A stretch of DNA of 64,000 nt from Streptomyces roseifaciens (GTDB taxonomy: Bacteria > Actinomycetota > Actinomycetes > Streptomycetales > Streptomycetaceae). Positions 1 through 8,852 of this stretch are shown piece by piece. A program made the position numbers and the translations under genes. The stretch's first letter is position 1; every line of letters begins with the position of its first letter. The DNA is taken from the NCBI RefSeq assembly GCF_001445655.1, contig NZ_LNBE01000003.1, positions 1,346,530-1,410,529 of the forward strand, read 5' to 3'. The notes below the pieces were generated by a model, which saw only the letters and a program-made list of their open reading frames with translations, had not been told where the DNA came from and made no database searches.

Positions 1-741
1 AAGCCCATGGCCATGGACGAGAAGGGCTGTGCGCGCATCGAGGCGGCCGCGGAGGCCTCCTCCCGTACGGTGATGGAAGCCTTCATGTACCGCTTCCACC
101 CGCAGCAGGCGCGCGCCGCCGAGCTGCTCGCCTCCGGCGCGGTCGGCGAACTGCGCGTCGTCCGTGCGTCGTTCGCCTTCGCCATCGAGACCGGAAGCGG
201 CAACATCCGTCTCGATCCGGCGCTCGGCGGCGGCGCCACCTGGGACGTCGGGTGCTACGCGATCGACGTGCCCCTGTTCTTCTTCGGGCAGGCCCCCGAG
301 CGCGTCTCGGCCCGCTTCGGCCGGCGGCCGGGCCTGGAGGTCGACACCAGCGCGGTGGCGACCATGGACTTCGGCCGGGGCCGCAGCGCCGTCGTCGACT
401 ACAGCATCGACTACGGGCCCCGCGCCTGGTACGAGCTCCAGGGCACCCACGGGACCATCACCGTGCGGAACGCCTGGGCCATGAGCGGGGAGGACGGCGT
501 CATCACCGTGCTCACCGCGGACGGCGTCCGGGAGGAGACGGTGCCGGCCGCGAACCACTACCAGCTGCAGGTGGCCCACTTCGCCGAAGTCGTACGCGCG
601 GGCGGCGGCGCGGGCTCGGGCGTCCGCGTCCCGCTCGCGGACTCCCGGCGGACGGCGCGGGTGGGGGAGTCCCTCGTGGCCTCCGCGGCTGCGGACGGCG
701 CGCCGGTGCCCTGCGGTGACGAAGGCCCGGCGCCGCAGTGA
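1..741 (+). CDS. Gfo/Idh/MocA-family oxidoreductase, 5' end cut by window edge
   Basis: The frame is open to the left edge, so the start lies outside the window. The first visible codons read K-P-M-A-M-D, which matches the EKP-(A/L) loop that closes the N-terminal Rossmann domain of this family; the nucleotide-binding half is therefore missing and the C-terminal substrate domain is present. EAFMYRFHP and GGGATWDVGCYAID fit the family's conserved MYRFHP and G-x-(L/W)-x-D-(I/V)-G-x-Y motifs. These are NAD(P)-dependent sugar or inositol dehydrogenases. Its stop overlaps the GTG start of the sugar transporter, so the two are probably translationally coupled. The substrate cannot be read from the sequence. 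Confidence 0.9.
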   Translation, partial: KPMAMDEKGCARIEAAAEASSRTVMEAFMYRFHPQQARAAELLASGAVGELRVVRASFAFAIETGSGNIRLDPALGGGATWDVGCYAIDVPLFFFGQAPERVSARFGRRPGLEVDTSAVATMDFGRGRSAVVDYSIDYGPRAWYELQGTHGTITVRNAWAMSGEDGVITVLTADGVREETVPAANHYQLQVAHFAEVVRAGGGAGSGVRVPLADSRRTARVGESLVASAAADGAPVPCGDEGPAPQ

Positions 742-2144
742 CGCAGACGCATGTCCGGTCGTCGCCGCTCCGGGCCTTCACGGTGCTGCTGACCTCGCTC
801 GGAGGGCTCCTCTTCGGCTACGGCACGGGTGTCATCGCAGGAGCCCTCCCGCTGGTCTCCCGCACCTACGACCTGTCGTCGTGGGCCCAGGGCGCGGCGG
901 TGTCGGCGGCGCTGCTGGGAGCGGCCCTGACCGCTCCCACCAGCGGCCGGCTGGCCGACCGCCTCGGCCGCCGGCCGGTCCTGGGCGGCGCCACCGCCTT
1001 CTACGCCGCGGGCACGCTGCTGTCCGCGACCGCGGAGGGCCCGGCGTCGCTGCTCGTGGGGCGCCTCCTGGTGGGGCTCGCGCTGGGGGCGACGTCGTTC
1101 GCCGTTCCCCTGTACATCTCGGAGATCGTTCCGCCGGCCCGCCGCGGTGCGCTGGTGACGGTCAATCAGCTGATGATCACCGTGGGGCTGCTGCTGTCCT
1201 ACGTCGTGGCGTACGTCCTGGAGTCCTCCGGGAACTGGCGCGCGATGTTCGCGCTCGGCGCCGCCCCGGCCCTGATCCTGCTGGCCGGGCTCCCCTTCGT
1301 CCCCGAGTCCCCGGAGTGGCTGCACAGCCGGGGGCAGGCGGACCGCGCGGCCCGCGAGGCGCACCGCCTGGGCCTGCCGGTCCGGGCCGCGGACGACGCC
1401 CCGTCCGCCGCCCGGGGGTTCGGCCTGCGGGCGGCCGCGGCGCACGCGGGGCCGCGCTGGGTGGCACTGGGCCTGGCCATCGCCGTCCTCGTCCACCTCA
1501 CCGGGCTGAACACGGCCATCTACTACGCCCCCACCATCCTCGCCGACAGCGGCCTGACGTCGAGCGGGGGCGTCGCCGGTTCGGTGCTCGTGGGCTCGTG
1601 CAACGTCGTGGCGACCGTCTTCACCATCGTCTTCCTCGACAGGTGGGGGCGCAGGCCCCTCATGCTCGGCGGGCTGGCGGTGATGGCCGCCGCAGCCGTG
1701 GCGATCGCGTCCGTCCAGAGCCTCGGCGACCCGGGCGTGGCCACGGCCGTCCTGCTGTGCCTGTTCATCACGGCCGGAGCCGTCGGCCCGGCCGCGGTGT
1801 TCTGGGTCTACATCGCCGAGATCTACCCCGCCCGCGCGCGGGGCGCCCTCATGAGCCTGGCCACGGCGGCGCACTGGGGCGCGGACTTCGTCGTGGCGAC
1901 GACGTTCCTGCCGCTGGTGCAGGGGCTGTCGCTCGAAGGCGCCTTCCTCGTCTACGCGGTGATCACGGCCGCCTCGGCCGTGGGGCTGGGGAAGTGGATG
2001 CAGGAGACGAAGTCCGCACCCGCAGCCACTGCCGAAATCGCAACCGTATCCGTGCCCCCGGCCCCTGTTGCCACAGCTCCCACCGTTCCCATCGTTCCCA
2101 CCGTTCCTGCTCGTTCCGACCATCCGCTGGAAACAGAGAGGTGA
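738..2144 (+). CDS. MFS sugar porter (sugar:H+ symporter family)
   Basis: This 468-residue protein has about 12 membrane segments. TM1 contains GGLLFGYGTGVIAGALPL, followed by the A-type loop RLADRLGRRP, the P-E-S-P-E-W-L signature at the end of the N-terminal half and G-R-R-P-L-M in the second half; these are hallmarks of the sugar porter family. The GTG start overlaps the upstream stop (GTGA). The cytoplasmic tail after the last helix ends in Ala/Pro/Val/Thr runs encoded by three 9-bp repeats at 2081-2107. Its position between a sugar dehydrogenase and a HAD phosphatase supports uptake of a sugar or polyol. Confidence 0.92.
   Translation: MTQTHVRSSPLRAFTVLLTSLGGLLFGYGTGVIAGALPLVSRTYDLSSWAQGAAVSAALLGAALTAPTSGRLADRLGRRPVLGGATAFYAAGTLLSATAEGPASLLVGRLLVGLALGATSFAVPLYISEIVPPARRGALVTVNQLMITVGLLLSYVVAYVLESSGNWRAMFALGAAPALILLAGLPFVPESPEWLHSRGQADRAAREAHRLGLPVRAADDAPSAARGFGLRAAAAHAGPRWVALGLAIAVLVHLTGLNTAIYYAPTILADSGLTSSGGVAGSVLVGSCNVVATVFTIVFLDRWGRRPLMLGGLAVMAAAAVAIASVQSLGDPGVATAVLLCLFITAGAVGPAAVFWVYIAEIYPARARGALMSLATAAHWGADFVVATTFLPLVQGLSLEGAFLVYAVITAASAVGLGKWMQETKSAPAATAEIATVSVPPAPVATAPTVPIVPTVPARSDHPLETER
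2081..2107. repeat. 9-bp tandem repeat in transporter tail
   Basis: Three units of CAYCGTTCC lie head to tail, with a fourth degenerate copy to 2117. They encode T-V-P-I-V-P-T-V-P without disturbing the frame. Confidence 0.8.
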
Positions 2145-2749
2145 TGTCCCCCATGCATCCCGACCTCGCACCCCGCAACGCCGCCTGCCTGCTCTTCGAT
2201 TGGGACGGCACACTGGTGGACAGCCAGTACACCAACTACCGCGCCATGGCCGCCGCCCTGCAGCAGGAGGGCGTCGACCTCGCTCAGGACTGGTTCGACG
2301 CCCGTACCGGCCTGTCCTCGGCCGAGATGATCCGCGCGCTGCTCGACGAGCGCGGGCTGGGCCTGGGCCGCCCCCTCGAGGAGGTCGTCGCGGCGCGCGA
2401 CGCGCTGTTCCTCGAGGAGGCGCACACCGTACGCCCGCACGCGGCCGTCCTGGCCGTGGTGGAGGCGATGAAGCACCGCCTCCCGATGGCGGTGGCCTCG
2501 GGCGGGGCCCGGCACATCATCGAGACCACGCTGAAGCACCAGCCGTTCCACGACGCCTTCCAGGCCCTCGTCACGCGTGACGACGTCGAACGCGGCAAGC
2601 CCGCCCCGGACATCTTCCTGGCCGCGGCCGAGGCGCTCGGGGCGCACCCCTCGCGCTGCCTGGTCTACGAGGACAGCGACGAGGGGATCGCCGCTGCCCA
2701 CGCTGCGGGCATGCCGGTGATCGACGTGAGGCCGTTCACACGTCGTTGA
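2144..2749 (+). CDS. HAD-superfamily hydrolase, beta-phosphoglucomutase-like
   Basis: This 201-residue protein has the HAD motif I F-D-W-D-G-T-L-V-D-S (nucleophile D19, acid D21), the motif III lysine in R-G-K-P-A-P-D-I-F and motif IV in Y-E-D-S-D-E-G. The alpha-helical cap between motifs I and II fits the sugar-phosphate phosphatase/phosphoglucomutase branch. ATG 2144 is chosen because it overlaps the transporter stop by one base (TGATG) and follows AGAGAGG. It is the third gene of the sugar operon and would process a phosphorylated sugar. Its 3' end overlaps the convergent decarboxylase by 14 bases. Confidence 0.9.
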   Translation: MSPMHPDLAPRNAACLLFDWDGTLVDSQYTNYRAMAAALQQEGVDLAQDWFDARTGLSSAEMIRALLDERGLGLGRPLEEVVAARDALFLEEAHTVRPHAAVLAVVEAMKHRLPMAVASGGARHIIETTLKHQPFHDAFQALVTRDDVERGKPAPDIFLAAAEALGAHPSRCLVYEDSDEGIAAAHAAGMPVIDVRPFTRR

Positions 2750-5162
2750 CCTGCACGGACGAAGCTGCCGTCTGCCCGGCCTGCTGGGCCGGGATGCGGC
2801 GTACGCATTCGATGAGGTAGTCGCCGCTGTCCGGGTCGAGGGTGACGCCGTGGGCCTCGCTGTGGAAGCCGGGGAAGCGCCGGTCGAAGGATTCCAGGGC
2901 CTTGAGGTAGCACAGCAGCGGGCCGTCCTGCGTGCCGGTGTTCTCGCCGGGCATGAGGACGGGGATGCCGGGCGGGGTGACGGTCACCATGGCGGCGGCC
3001 ACCCGGCCCGCCGCCTCGGCCAGGCGCACCCGCTCGGTGCCGCCGCGGATGAGGCGCTGGTAGCAGTGCTGGGGCGGGGTGACGGGCTCGGGCAGGTCCT
3101 GGAAGGCGGTGTCGAGCAGTTCGACCAGGTCCGTCTCGCGCAGGTGGTCGTGCATCTCCTGGCACAGCCCGCGCAGGGTTCCTCCGGTGTAGCGCTGAGG
3201 GTGCGCCTCGACCAGCTCCGGCAGGACGCGCTCCAGCGGCGCGTCCTCGTCGTAGAGCGTCTTGAAGTCCATCAGGGCGTCCATGAGCGTGCCCCACTTG
3301 CCCTTGGTGATCCCCATGGAGAACAGGATGAGCGTGGTGTAGCTGTCGGTCTTCTCCACCACGATGTTCCGGGTGGCCAGGTAGGCGGTGAGGACGCGGG
3401 CCGGGATGCCCCAGTCGGACATCCGCCCCGAGGCGTCGATGCCCGGGCAGGTGAGGGTGACCTTGACGGGGTCGAGGAGGCAGTAGCCCTCGGTCAGGCC
3501 GGGGAAGCCGTGCCAGTCGGCGCCGGGCTCCAGCTGCCAGCAGGACGGTTCGGTGCGCAGCAGTTCGGCGGGGGCGTCGGCGAAGGACACCTGCTCGCCG
3601 GTGGCGGGGTCGGTCACCGCCTCGGGCTGCCAGACGCCGAAGAACCAGCCGGGCCGGTCGCCGGCGGCCGCGATGCGCCGGCCGATGCGGACGACCGTCT
3701 GGCGGAAGCGGACGGCCTCGGCGACCGCCTCGTCGATCAGCCAGCGGCCCTGCGGCCCGTCCATCATCGCCGCGGCCACGTCCAGGGAGGCGATCATCGG
3801 GTACAGCGGCGAGGTGGTGCCGTGCATCATGAACGCTTCGTTGAACCGCTCGTGCTCCACCGGCGCCCGCGGCGCGGGCTTGACGTGCACCATCGCGGAC
3901 TGCGACAGCGCGGCCAGGAGCTTGTGCGTGGACTGGGTGGAGAAGACGGTGGGCCGTTCGGCCCCGGGGAAGGTGTCGGGGCCCACCGCCATGCCGTAGC
4001 GCCCCGCGTAGAGGGGGTGGAACCGGGCGTAGGCGAACCAGGCTTCGTCGAAGTGGAGCCGGGGCGTGCTGGGCGCGAGGGCCCGGGCGACCTGCAGCGC
4101 GTCGTAACACAGCCCGTCGTACGTGGAGTTGGTGAGCACCGCGTACTGGGCGTCGGGGGAGACCGCCCCCTGGGTCAGCGGGTTGCGGGCGATCCGCGAG
4201 GCGACCGACTGCGCCTGGACCTCGGCGGGCGGCAGCGGGCCCGCCAGCCCGTATCCGTTGCGTGTGGGCACCAGGTAGACCGGCCGCGCGCCCGACAGGA
4301 CCAGGCCGTGCAGGACCGACTTGTGGCAGTTGCGGTCCACCAGCGCGATCTCGTCGCGCGTGACGCTGAAGTGACCGACCATGCGGTCGCACGTCGAGTC
4401 GCCGTGCAGGACGAAGTAGGTGCGGTCGGCGCCGAAGATGCGGGCGGCGTTGCGCTCCGCCGCACCGACCGGGCCGGTGTGCTCGAAGAGCGACCCGAGC
4501 TCCTCGACCGAGATCGACAGGTCGCTGCGCAGCAGCCGTTCCCCGAAGTGGTCGTAGAAGGCCCGGCCGACCGGGGACTTCAGGAAGGCGACGCCGCCGG
4601 AGTGGGCGGGGGTGTGCCAGGAGTACTCGTGCGTGTCGTCGAATTGCCGCAGCGCCTTGAAGAACGGCGGCAGCAGGTCCTCCTGGTAGCCGCGGGCGGC
4701 CCGTGCGATCCGCCCGGCGATGAAGGGCGCGGTGTCCTCCAGCGGCCAGATGTAGCCGACGACGGTCTCGGCCACCCACAGAGGCAGGTGGTCGAGGTCC
4801 TCGCCGGCCGTGATCAGGAAGACCGGCAGGTTCCGGAAGCGGCGGCCCACCTGGCGCAGCACACCGGCGCCGCCCGGGTCGCCGCCTTCCGTGCCGTCCT
4901 CCTTGCCGCCTTCCTTGGCGTCCGTCTTGCCGTCGGCCTTGCCGCCCTCCCCGTCGGTTCCGGGAAGCCCCCAGTCGACGACGGCGGCGGCCAGCCCGGC
5001 CTCGGTGCGCAGCACCGCCCGGGCGTCGTCGCTCGTGGAGGCCCAGCGCACTTCGTAACCGGCTGCCTCCAACTCATTGTGAATCCGGCGTAGTTGCTCG
5101 GCTCCGGTGCCCCCGTCCCCGGAGTTCTCCCGTACTGCGAACAGAACCGTCCCGTCTGTCAT
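2736..5162 (-). CDS. Orn/Lys/Arg decarboxylase (PLP fold type I)
   Basis: This 808-residue protein is a member of the large inducible basic amino acid decarboxylases. Residues 1-125 form the receiver-like wing domain. The PLP domain carries H-F-D-E-A-W (D372 holds the pyridine nitrogen) and S-T-H-K with K414 as the Schiff-base lysine; the C-terminal domain follows. Start ATG 5162 has a G-rich ribosome site (GGGGGG) seven bases upstream; a longer frame to 5258 lacks one. Residues 70-100 are a Gly/Lys/Asp/Glu-rich insert in the wing domain encoded by degenerate repeats, not usual for the family. It converts a basic amino acid to a diamine; which one is not readable. It is monocistronic and convergent with the sugar operon. 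Confidence 0.93.
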   Translation of the reverse strand: MTDGTVLFAVRENSGDGGTGAEQLRRIHNELEAAGYEVRWASTSDDARAVLRTEAGLAAAVVDWGLPGTDGEGGKADGKTDAKEGGKEDGTEGGDPGGAGVLRQVGRRFRNLPVFLITAGEDLDHLPLWVAETVVGYIWPLEDTAPFIAGRIARAARGYQEDLLPPFFKALRQFDDTHEYSWHTPAHSGGVAFLKSPVGRAFYDHFGERLLRSDLSISVEELGSLFEHTGPVGAAERNAARIFGADRTYFVLHGDSTCDRMVGHFSVTRDEIALVDRNCHKSVLHGLVLSGARPVYLVPTRNGYGLAGPLPPAEVQAQSVASRIARNPLTQGAVSPDAQYAVLTNSTYDGLCYDALQVARALAPSTPRLHFDEAWFAYARFHPLYAGRYGMAVGPDTFPGAERPTVFSTQSTHKLLAALSQSAMVHVKPAPRAPVEHERFNEAFMMHGTTSPLYPMIASLDVAAAMMDGPQGRWLIDEAVAEAVRFRQTVVRIGRRIAAAGDRPGWFFGVWQPEAVTDPATGEQVSFADAPAELLRTEPSCWQLEPGADWHGFPGLTEGYCLLDPVKVTLTCPGIDASGRMSDWGIPARVLTAYLATRNIVVEKTDSYTTLILFSMGITKGKWGTLMDALMDFKTLYDEDAPLERVLPELVEAHPQRYTGGTLRGLCQEMHDHLRETDLVELLDTAFQDLPEPVTPPQHCYQRLIRGGTERVRLAEAAGRVAAAMVTVTPPGIPVLMPGENTGTQDGPLLCYLKALESFDRRFPGFHSEAHGVTLDPDSGDYLIECVRRIPAQQAGQTAASSVQVNDV

Positions 5163-5292
5163 GGCGCCCCCCTGCTGCTCTGCTGCGATGTCTGCTGCGG
5201 TGTTCGAGAGGTAATCGCAAGAACAGGGGGAGCGGCGCCGCGACCGGGCCGAAACCACCCCGATGAGGGAAACGCCGACTCCGGCGGTGAGC

Positions 5293-5351
5293 CTTGGACT
5301 TGGACTTGGACTTGGACTGCTGCGGCTACGGCTACGGCTAGGGCTACGGCT
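5293..5351. repeat. Two adjacent hexamer arrays
   Basis: Four perfect copies of CTTGGA (5293-5316) are followed by about four copies of GGCTAC/GGCTAG, running into the stop of the next minus-strand gene. The rest of the 180-bp gap upstream of the decarboxylase has no gene. Confidence 0.85.
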
Positions 5352-6303
5352 CGAAGTGCAGGGCGCGTAGGAGCTCGCCGTCGTCGGCCCGGTGCGCCCG
5401 CTCCAGCATGCGGCGCAATTCCGGGCCGGGCACGGGTTCGTACACGGTGACGGTGAGGGTGACCCCGTCGCGCTGCAGCGACAGCCCGTCGGCGGTGCTC
5501 CCGTCGCCCAGCTTCCGGGTGACGGAAGTGAAGCCTCCGCCGAGGTCCTTGCAGGTGGCGGGGCCTGGCAGGGTGTGGTCGGCGCAGGGGGAGGTGCTGC
5601 CGGGCGACACTTCGTACTGGAACGGCTGCCGCTGCGGGTTCTTGCCGGAGCCGGTGTGGCGGTAGCCGAGGCGGAGCCCCCCGGCCGAGATGCTGCCGTT
5701 GCCCGCGTCGATCTCGTACCCGTCAGGGGCCTCGGGCAGCAGAAGGTGCTCCCGGGGGAGCGGCGAACCTTCGAGCAGGGAGGCCAGCTCCTTGCTCCGG
5801 TCCGCCTCGTACCCGGACCACACCAGGAGGACCGCGGTGGTGGCCATCACCGTTCCTGCAGTGGCGCGTACGGCCCGGGCGGGCACGGACAGGGCCGCGC
5901 ACAGGGCGTACGGCACGCCGCACCACAGGAAGAGCGTCGAGTCACCGCCCAGGCCGATGTCACCGGACTGCCGGGCGAGGTATCCGAGCGCAACCCCGGC
6001 GCTCCCTCCCAGGAACACGGCGACCGCCCATCCCACTTGCCCGGAGGTCGTGCGGCGCACGGGCGGGGCGGCAGGGCCTGCCCTCATGTCCCGGACCGGC
6101 AGCCCGGCCGCGAACAGCGCCGCCACCATCACCGCGCTCCCGGCCACGAGCGCGCCCACCGCACCGGGCAGGCCCCCCGCCCACGCCCACACGACGCCGA
6201 CCTTCCACGCCCAGGGCACCACGAGCGCCCCGGCGAGCCATGCCGTGCCGAGGAGGAATGCCACCGGTGCCCACCGTGTCCACCGTCTGTCTGCTTGATC
6301 CAT
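5344..6303 (-). CDS. Multi-pass membrane protein with extracytoplasmic C-terminal domain
   Basis: This 319-residue protein is not assigned to a known family. Five to six hydrophobic segments fill residues 1-165, then a soluble domain follows containing two cysteines (S-P-C-A-D-H and A-T-C-K-D) that could form a disulfide outside the cell. ATG 6303 is taken as start; a GTG seven codons upstream is closer to a GAGGAG element and is an alternative. The longer frame to 6654 is arginine-rich noise. It is probably an envelope protein of unknown role. Confidence 0.75.
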   Translation of the reverse strand: MDQADRRWTRWAPVAFLLGTAWLAGALVVPWAWKVGVVWAWAGGLPGAVGALVAGSAVMVAALFAAGLPVRDMRAGPAAPPVRRTTSGQVGWAVAVFLGGSAGVALGYLARQSGDIGLGGDSTLFLWCGVPYALCAALSVPARAVRATAGTVMATTAVLLVWSGYEADRSKELASLLEGSPLPREHLLLPEAPDGYEIDAGNGSISAGGLRLGYRHTGSGKNPQRQPFQYEVSPGSTSPCADHTLPGPATCKDLGGGFTSVTRKLGDGSTADGLSLQRDGVTLTVTVYEPVPGPELRRMLERAHRADDGELLRALHFEP

Positions 6304-6445
6304 AGGACGATCGTGCGCAAACACTCCTCGGAGCACCTGAGTACGCGTACTCAGAACGACGTGACAGGCCCCCTGTGAGGGGCCCACCGGAATCCGGCGG
6401 CGAGCGCAGCGGGCCCCGGGCCGGTTCCGGCCGCCGGGCCCGCTG

Positions 6446-6721
6446 GTGGAAGGCGCGATCCTGGCCCTGGCCGGCAGCGACCTGCTGGCCCGGCTGGTCT
6501 CGCGCATCGAGCACCCGGGCGTTCTCGGCCTCTCGCTGCTCGCCCTCGCGGGGACCTTCTTCGGCGGCCCGTTCCCCGAGACGGGCAACTGGCCACGGGT
6601 GGAGGTCCACTGCGCCCTGGTCGGCGCGGGTCCCGTGGTCCTCGGCCGGCTCATGCGCTCCCGGCGGGAGATCGCGGAGCAGTTCGGGAACCGGCACGGT
6701 CCCGACCCGGCCGTGTCGTGA
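6446..6721 (+). CDS. Small hypothetical membrane-associated protein
   Basis: This 91-residue frame from GTG 6446 shows strong G/C bias at third codon positions, which supports coding. It contains two or three hydrophobic stretches (A-I-L-A-L-A-G, L-G-L-S-L-L-A-L-A-G-T-F-F-G-G, C-A-L-V-G-A-G-P-V-V-L) and a polar tail. There is no good ribosome site before the GTG, and the frame is open upstream to 6365 without another start, so it may be a truncated gene. No family was recognised. Confidence 0.45.
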   Translation: MEGAILALAGSDLLARLVSRIEHPGVLGLSLLALAGTFFGGPFPETGNWPRVEVHCALVGAGPVVLGRLMRSRREIAEQFGNRHGPDPAVS

Positions 6722-6816
6722 CGTCACCGCGGCCCCGGCCGGGCGTCCCGCTCCGGTACGGTGCGCCGGTACTCATGACTCGTGGGGCCCGCCGGGGCTC
6801 CGTGGAGGGGTGAAGG

Positions 6817-8100
6817 ATGAATGCGGCGGCGGACCCGGACCCGGACCCGGCTCCGGCGAACACAGGCGGGTTGAAGCGGCGGCTGGGTGTCTTCGACGCC
6901 GTGGTCATCGGCCTGGGGTCGATGCTCGGGGCGGGGATCTTCGCCGCCCTCGGACCGGCAGCCGGCGCCGCCGGATCCGCTCTGCTGCCCGCCCTTGCCC
7001 TGGCCGCGCTGGTGGCGTACTGCAACGCCACCTCCTCGGCGCGGCTGGCCGCCCGCTACCCGGCCTCGGGCGGAAGCTACGTCTACGGCCGCGAGCGCCT
7101 CGGCGACTTCTGGGGCTACTTGGCCGGCTGGGGCTTCGTCGTGGGCAAGACCGCCTCCTGCGCGGCCATGGCCCTGACCGTGGGGACCTACGCGTGGCCC
7201 GGCCGGGCCCACGCGGTCGCGGTGGCGGCCGTTGTGGTGCTGACGGCGGTCGACTACACGGGGGTGCAGAAGTCCGCCCGGCTGACCCGGGCGATCGTCG
7301 CCGTCGTCCTGGCGGTCCTGGCGGCGGTGGTCGCCGCCTGCCTTGCCGGCGGAACGGCAGAGGCCGGGCGCTTGCACATCGCCGCGGACGCCGGCGCGGG
7401 CGGGGTGCTGCAGGCGGCCGGACTGCTGTTCTTCGCGTTCGCCGGGTACGCCCGCATCGCGACCCTCGGCGAGGAGGTCCGCGACCCGGCCCGTACCATC
7501 CCCCGTGCGATCCCGCTCGCCCTGGGCATCACCCTCGTGGTGTACGCGGCCGTCGCCGCCGCGACGCTGTCCGTCCTCGGCCCCGACCGGCTCGCCGAGG
7601 CCACCGCACCGCCGGCGGAGGCCGCGCGCCTGTCCGGCGCCCCCGCCCTGGTGCCTATCGTGCGCGCCGGTGCGGCCGTCGCCGCCCTCGGCTCCCTGCT
7701 CGCCCTGATCCTGGGCGTCTCCCGCACCACCCTCGCCATGGCCCGCGACCGCCACCTGCCCCACGCCCTGGCCGCCGTCCACCCCCGCTTCGCCGTCCCG
7801 CACCGCGCCGAACTCGCCGTCGGTGCAGTCGTCGCGGTGCTCGCTGCGACGGTGGACGTACGGGGCGCGATCGGCTTCTCCTCCTTCGCCGTCCTGGCGT
7901 ACTACGCCATCGCCAACGCCGCCGCGTGGACCCTCGCCCCGGAGGAGGGACGCCCGCCGCGACCGGTCCCGGTCATCGGCCTGACCGGCTGCGCAGCCCT
8001 GGCGTTCGCCCTGCCCGTGACGTCGGTCGCGGCCGGAGCCGCGGTCCTCGCGACGGGAGCGGCCGCCTACGGTCTCCGAAAGTTCGTGTCCCGCGCCTGA
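6817..8100 (+). CDS. APC-superfamily amino acid permease
   Basis: This 427-residue protein has about 12 membrane segments. The unwound TM1 motif G-S-M-L-G-A-G-I-F and the following P-A-S-G-G-S-Y-V-Y-G are typical of amino acid/polyamine antiporters. ATG 6817 follows GGAGGGGTGAAGG. The N-terminus D-P-D-P-D-P-A-P-A comes from a short GACCCG repeat. The protein is on the short side for APC permeases. Substrate unknown; it has no clear operon partner. Confidence 0.88.
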   Translation: MNAAADPDPDPAPANTGGLKRRLGVFDAVVIGLGSMLGAGIFAALGPAAGAAGSALLPALALAALVAYCNATSSARLAARYPASGGSYVYGRERLGDFWGYLAGWGFVVGKTASCAAMALTVGTYAWPGRAHAVAVAAVVVLTAVDYTGVQKSARLTRAIVAVVLAVLAAVVAACLAGGTAEAGRLHIAADAGAGGVLQAAGLLFFAFAGYARIATLGEEVRDPARTIPRAIPLALGITLVVYAAVAAATLSVLGPDRLAEATAPPAEAARLSGAPALVPIVRAGAAVAALGSLLALILGVSRTTLAMARDRHLPHALAAVHPRFAVPHRAELAVGAVVAVLAATVDVRGAIGFSSFAVLAYYAIANAAAWTLAPEEGRPPRPVPVIGLTGCAALAFALPVTSVAAGAAVLATGAAAYGLRKFVSRA

Positions 8101-8304
8101 CAGCAGGCGGTGACCCACGGCTCGACTCGAACGGGTTTCCGAACGGCGGAGTCGGCCGACTCCCCGCGATGCTCGGACCGTTGGTGCCGGACTTCCGGGT
8201 CTCGCGGGCGGTGGCAGGAGTGGCGGCAGGAAGCGGAAGCGGCGGCGCAACGGCTGTGACACGTCGTACGCCCACGGAATGGTCGTCCTCGAACTCGCCC
8301 ACCG

Positions 8305-8751
8305 CTAGGGGCGGTAGTTGACGACCCGGTCTCCGGGGTTGTCCGGCTCCGGGTCGGTGTAGAACGTGCTGACGACGGTGAGCCACTCGTCGAGCGTGAT
8401 GCTTCCGTCGCCGTCCGAGTCGATCCGGTGGAACGCGTCCTCGGCCGGGTGGGCAGGAATGCCGTTCACGGCTTGGGCCCGGACGAACTCCGACCGGTCC
8501 ACCACGCCGTCGCCGTCCGTATCCACGAGGTCGACGTGGGCGGCGATCACCGGTTCGAAGATCTCCATGATCGTCCCGCTGGCGCAGGCCGAGGACAGGG
8601 CGGCCACGAATCCCTGCCGGTCGAGGGGCTTGTGGTGGGCGATGCCGGCCCGGTCTGCGATCTGCTGCCAGCAGCTACGGGAGGCGGCGTATCCGGCGGC
8701 GGCCTTCGGTGAGTCGGGGCTCAGGCCGAGCCCTTCGAGGAGCCGTTCCAC
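8305..8751 (-). CDS. EF-hand calcium-binding protein, calerythrin-like, N-terminally short
   Basis: Two canonical 12-residue EF loops are visible: D-T-D-G-D-G-V-V-D-R-S-E and D-S-D-G-D-G-S-I-T-L-D-E. The ending D-P-E-P-D-N-P-G-D-R-V-V-N-Y-R-P matches the DDP-x-x-PG-x-x-(V/F)-x-G tail of actinobacterial calerythrin-like proteins. Those proteins normally start with another EF-hand; here the codons upstream of GTG 8751 encode no such loop, and the open frame runs into the TetR gene. The start is therefore uncertain (a TTG near 8808 is possible) and the gene may be a 5'-truncated relic. Confidence 0.65.
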   Translation of the reverse strand: MERLLEGLGLSPDSPKAAAGYAASRSCWQQIADRAGIAHHKPLDRQGFVAALSSACASGTIMEIFEPVIAAHVDLVDTDGDGVVDRSEFVRAQAVNGIPAHPAEDAFHRIDSDGDGSITLDEWLTVVSTFYTDPEPDNPGDRVVNYRP

Positions 8752-8852
8752 GCACGCCGCCCGGGTGCCCTCGCTGGAGAACCGTGCCCCGCTGAAGCCC
8801 CGGACCAACGACGTGGACGGCGCGTCAGCCGTCCGGCTCGACCGCGGCGCGG

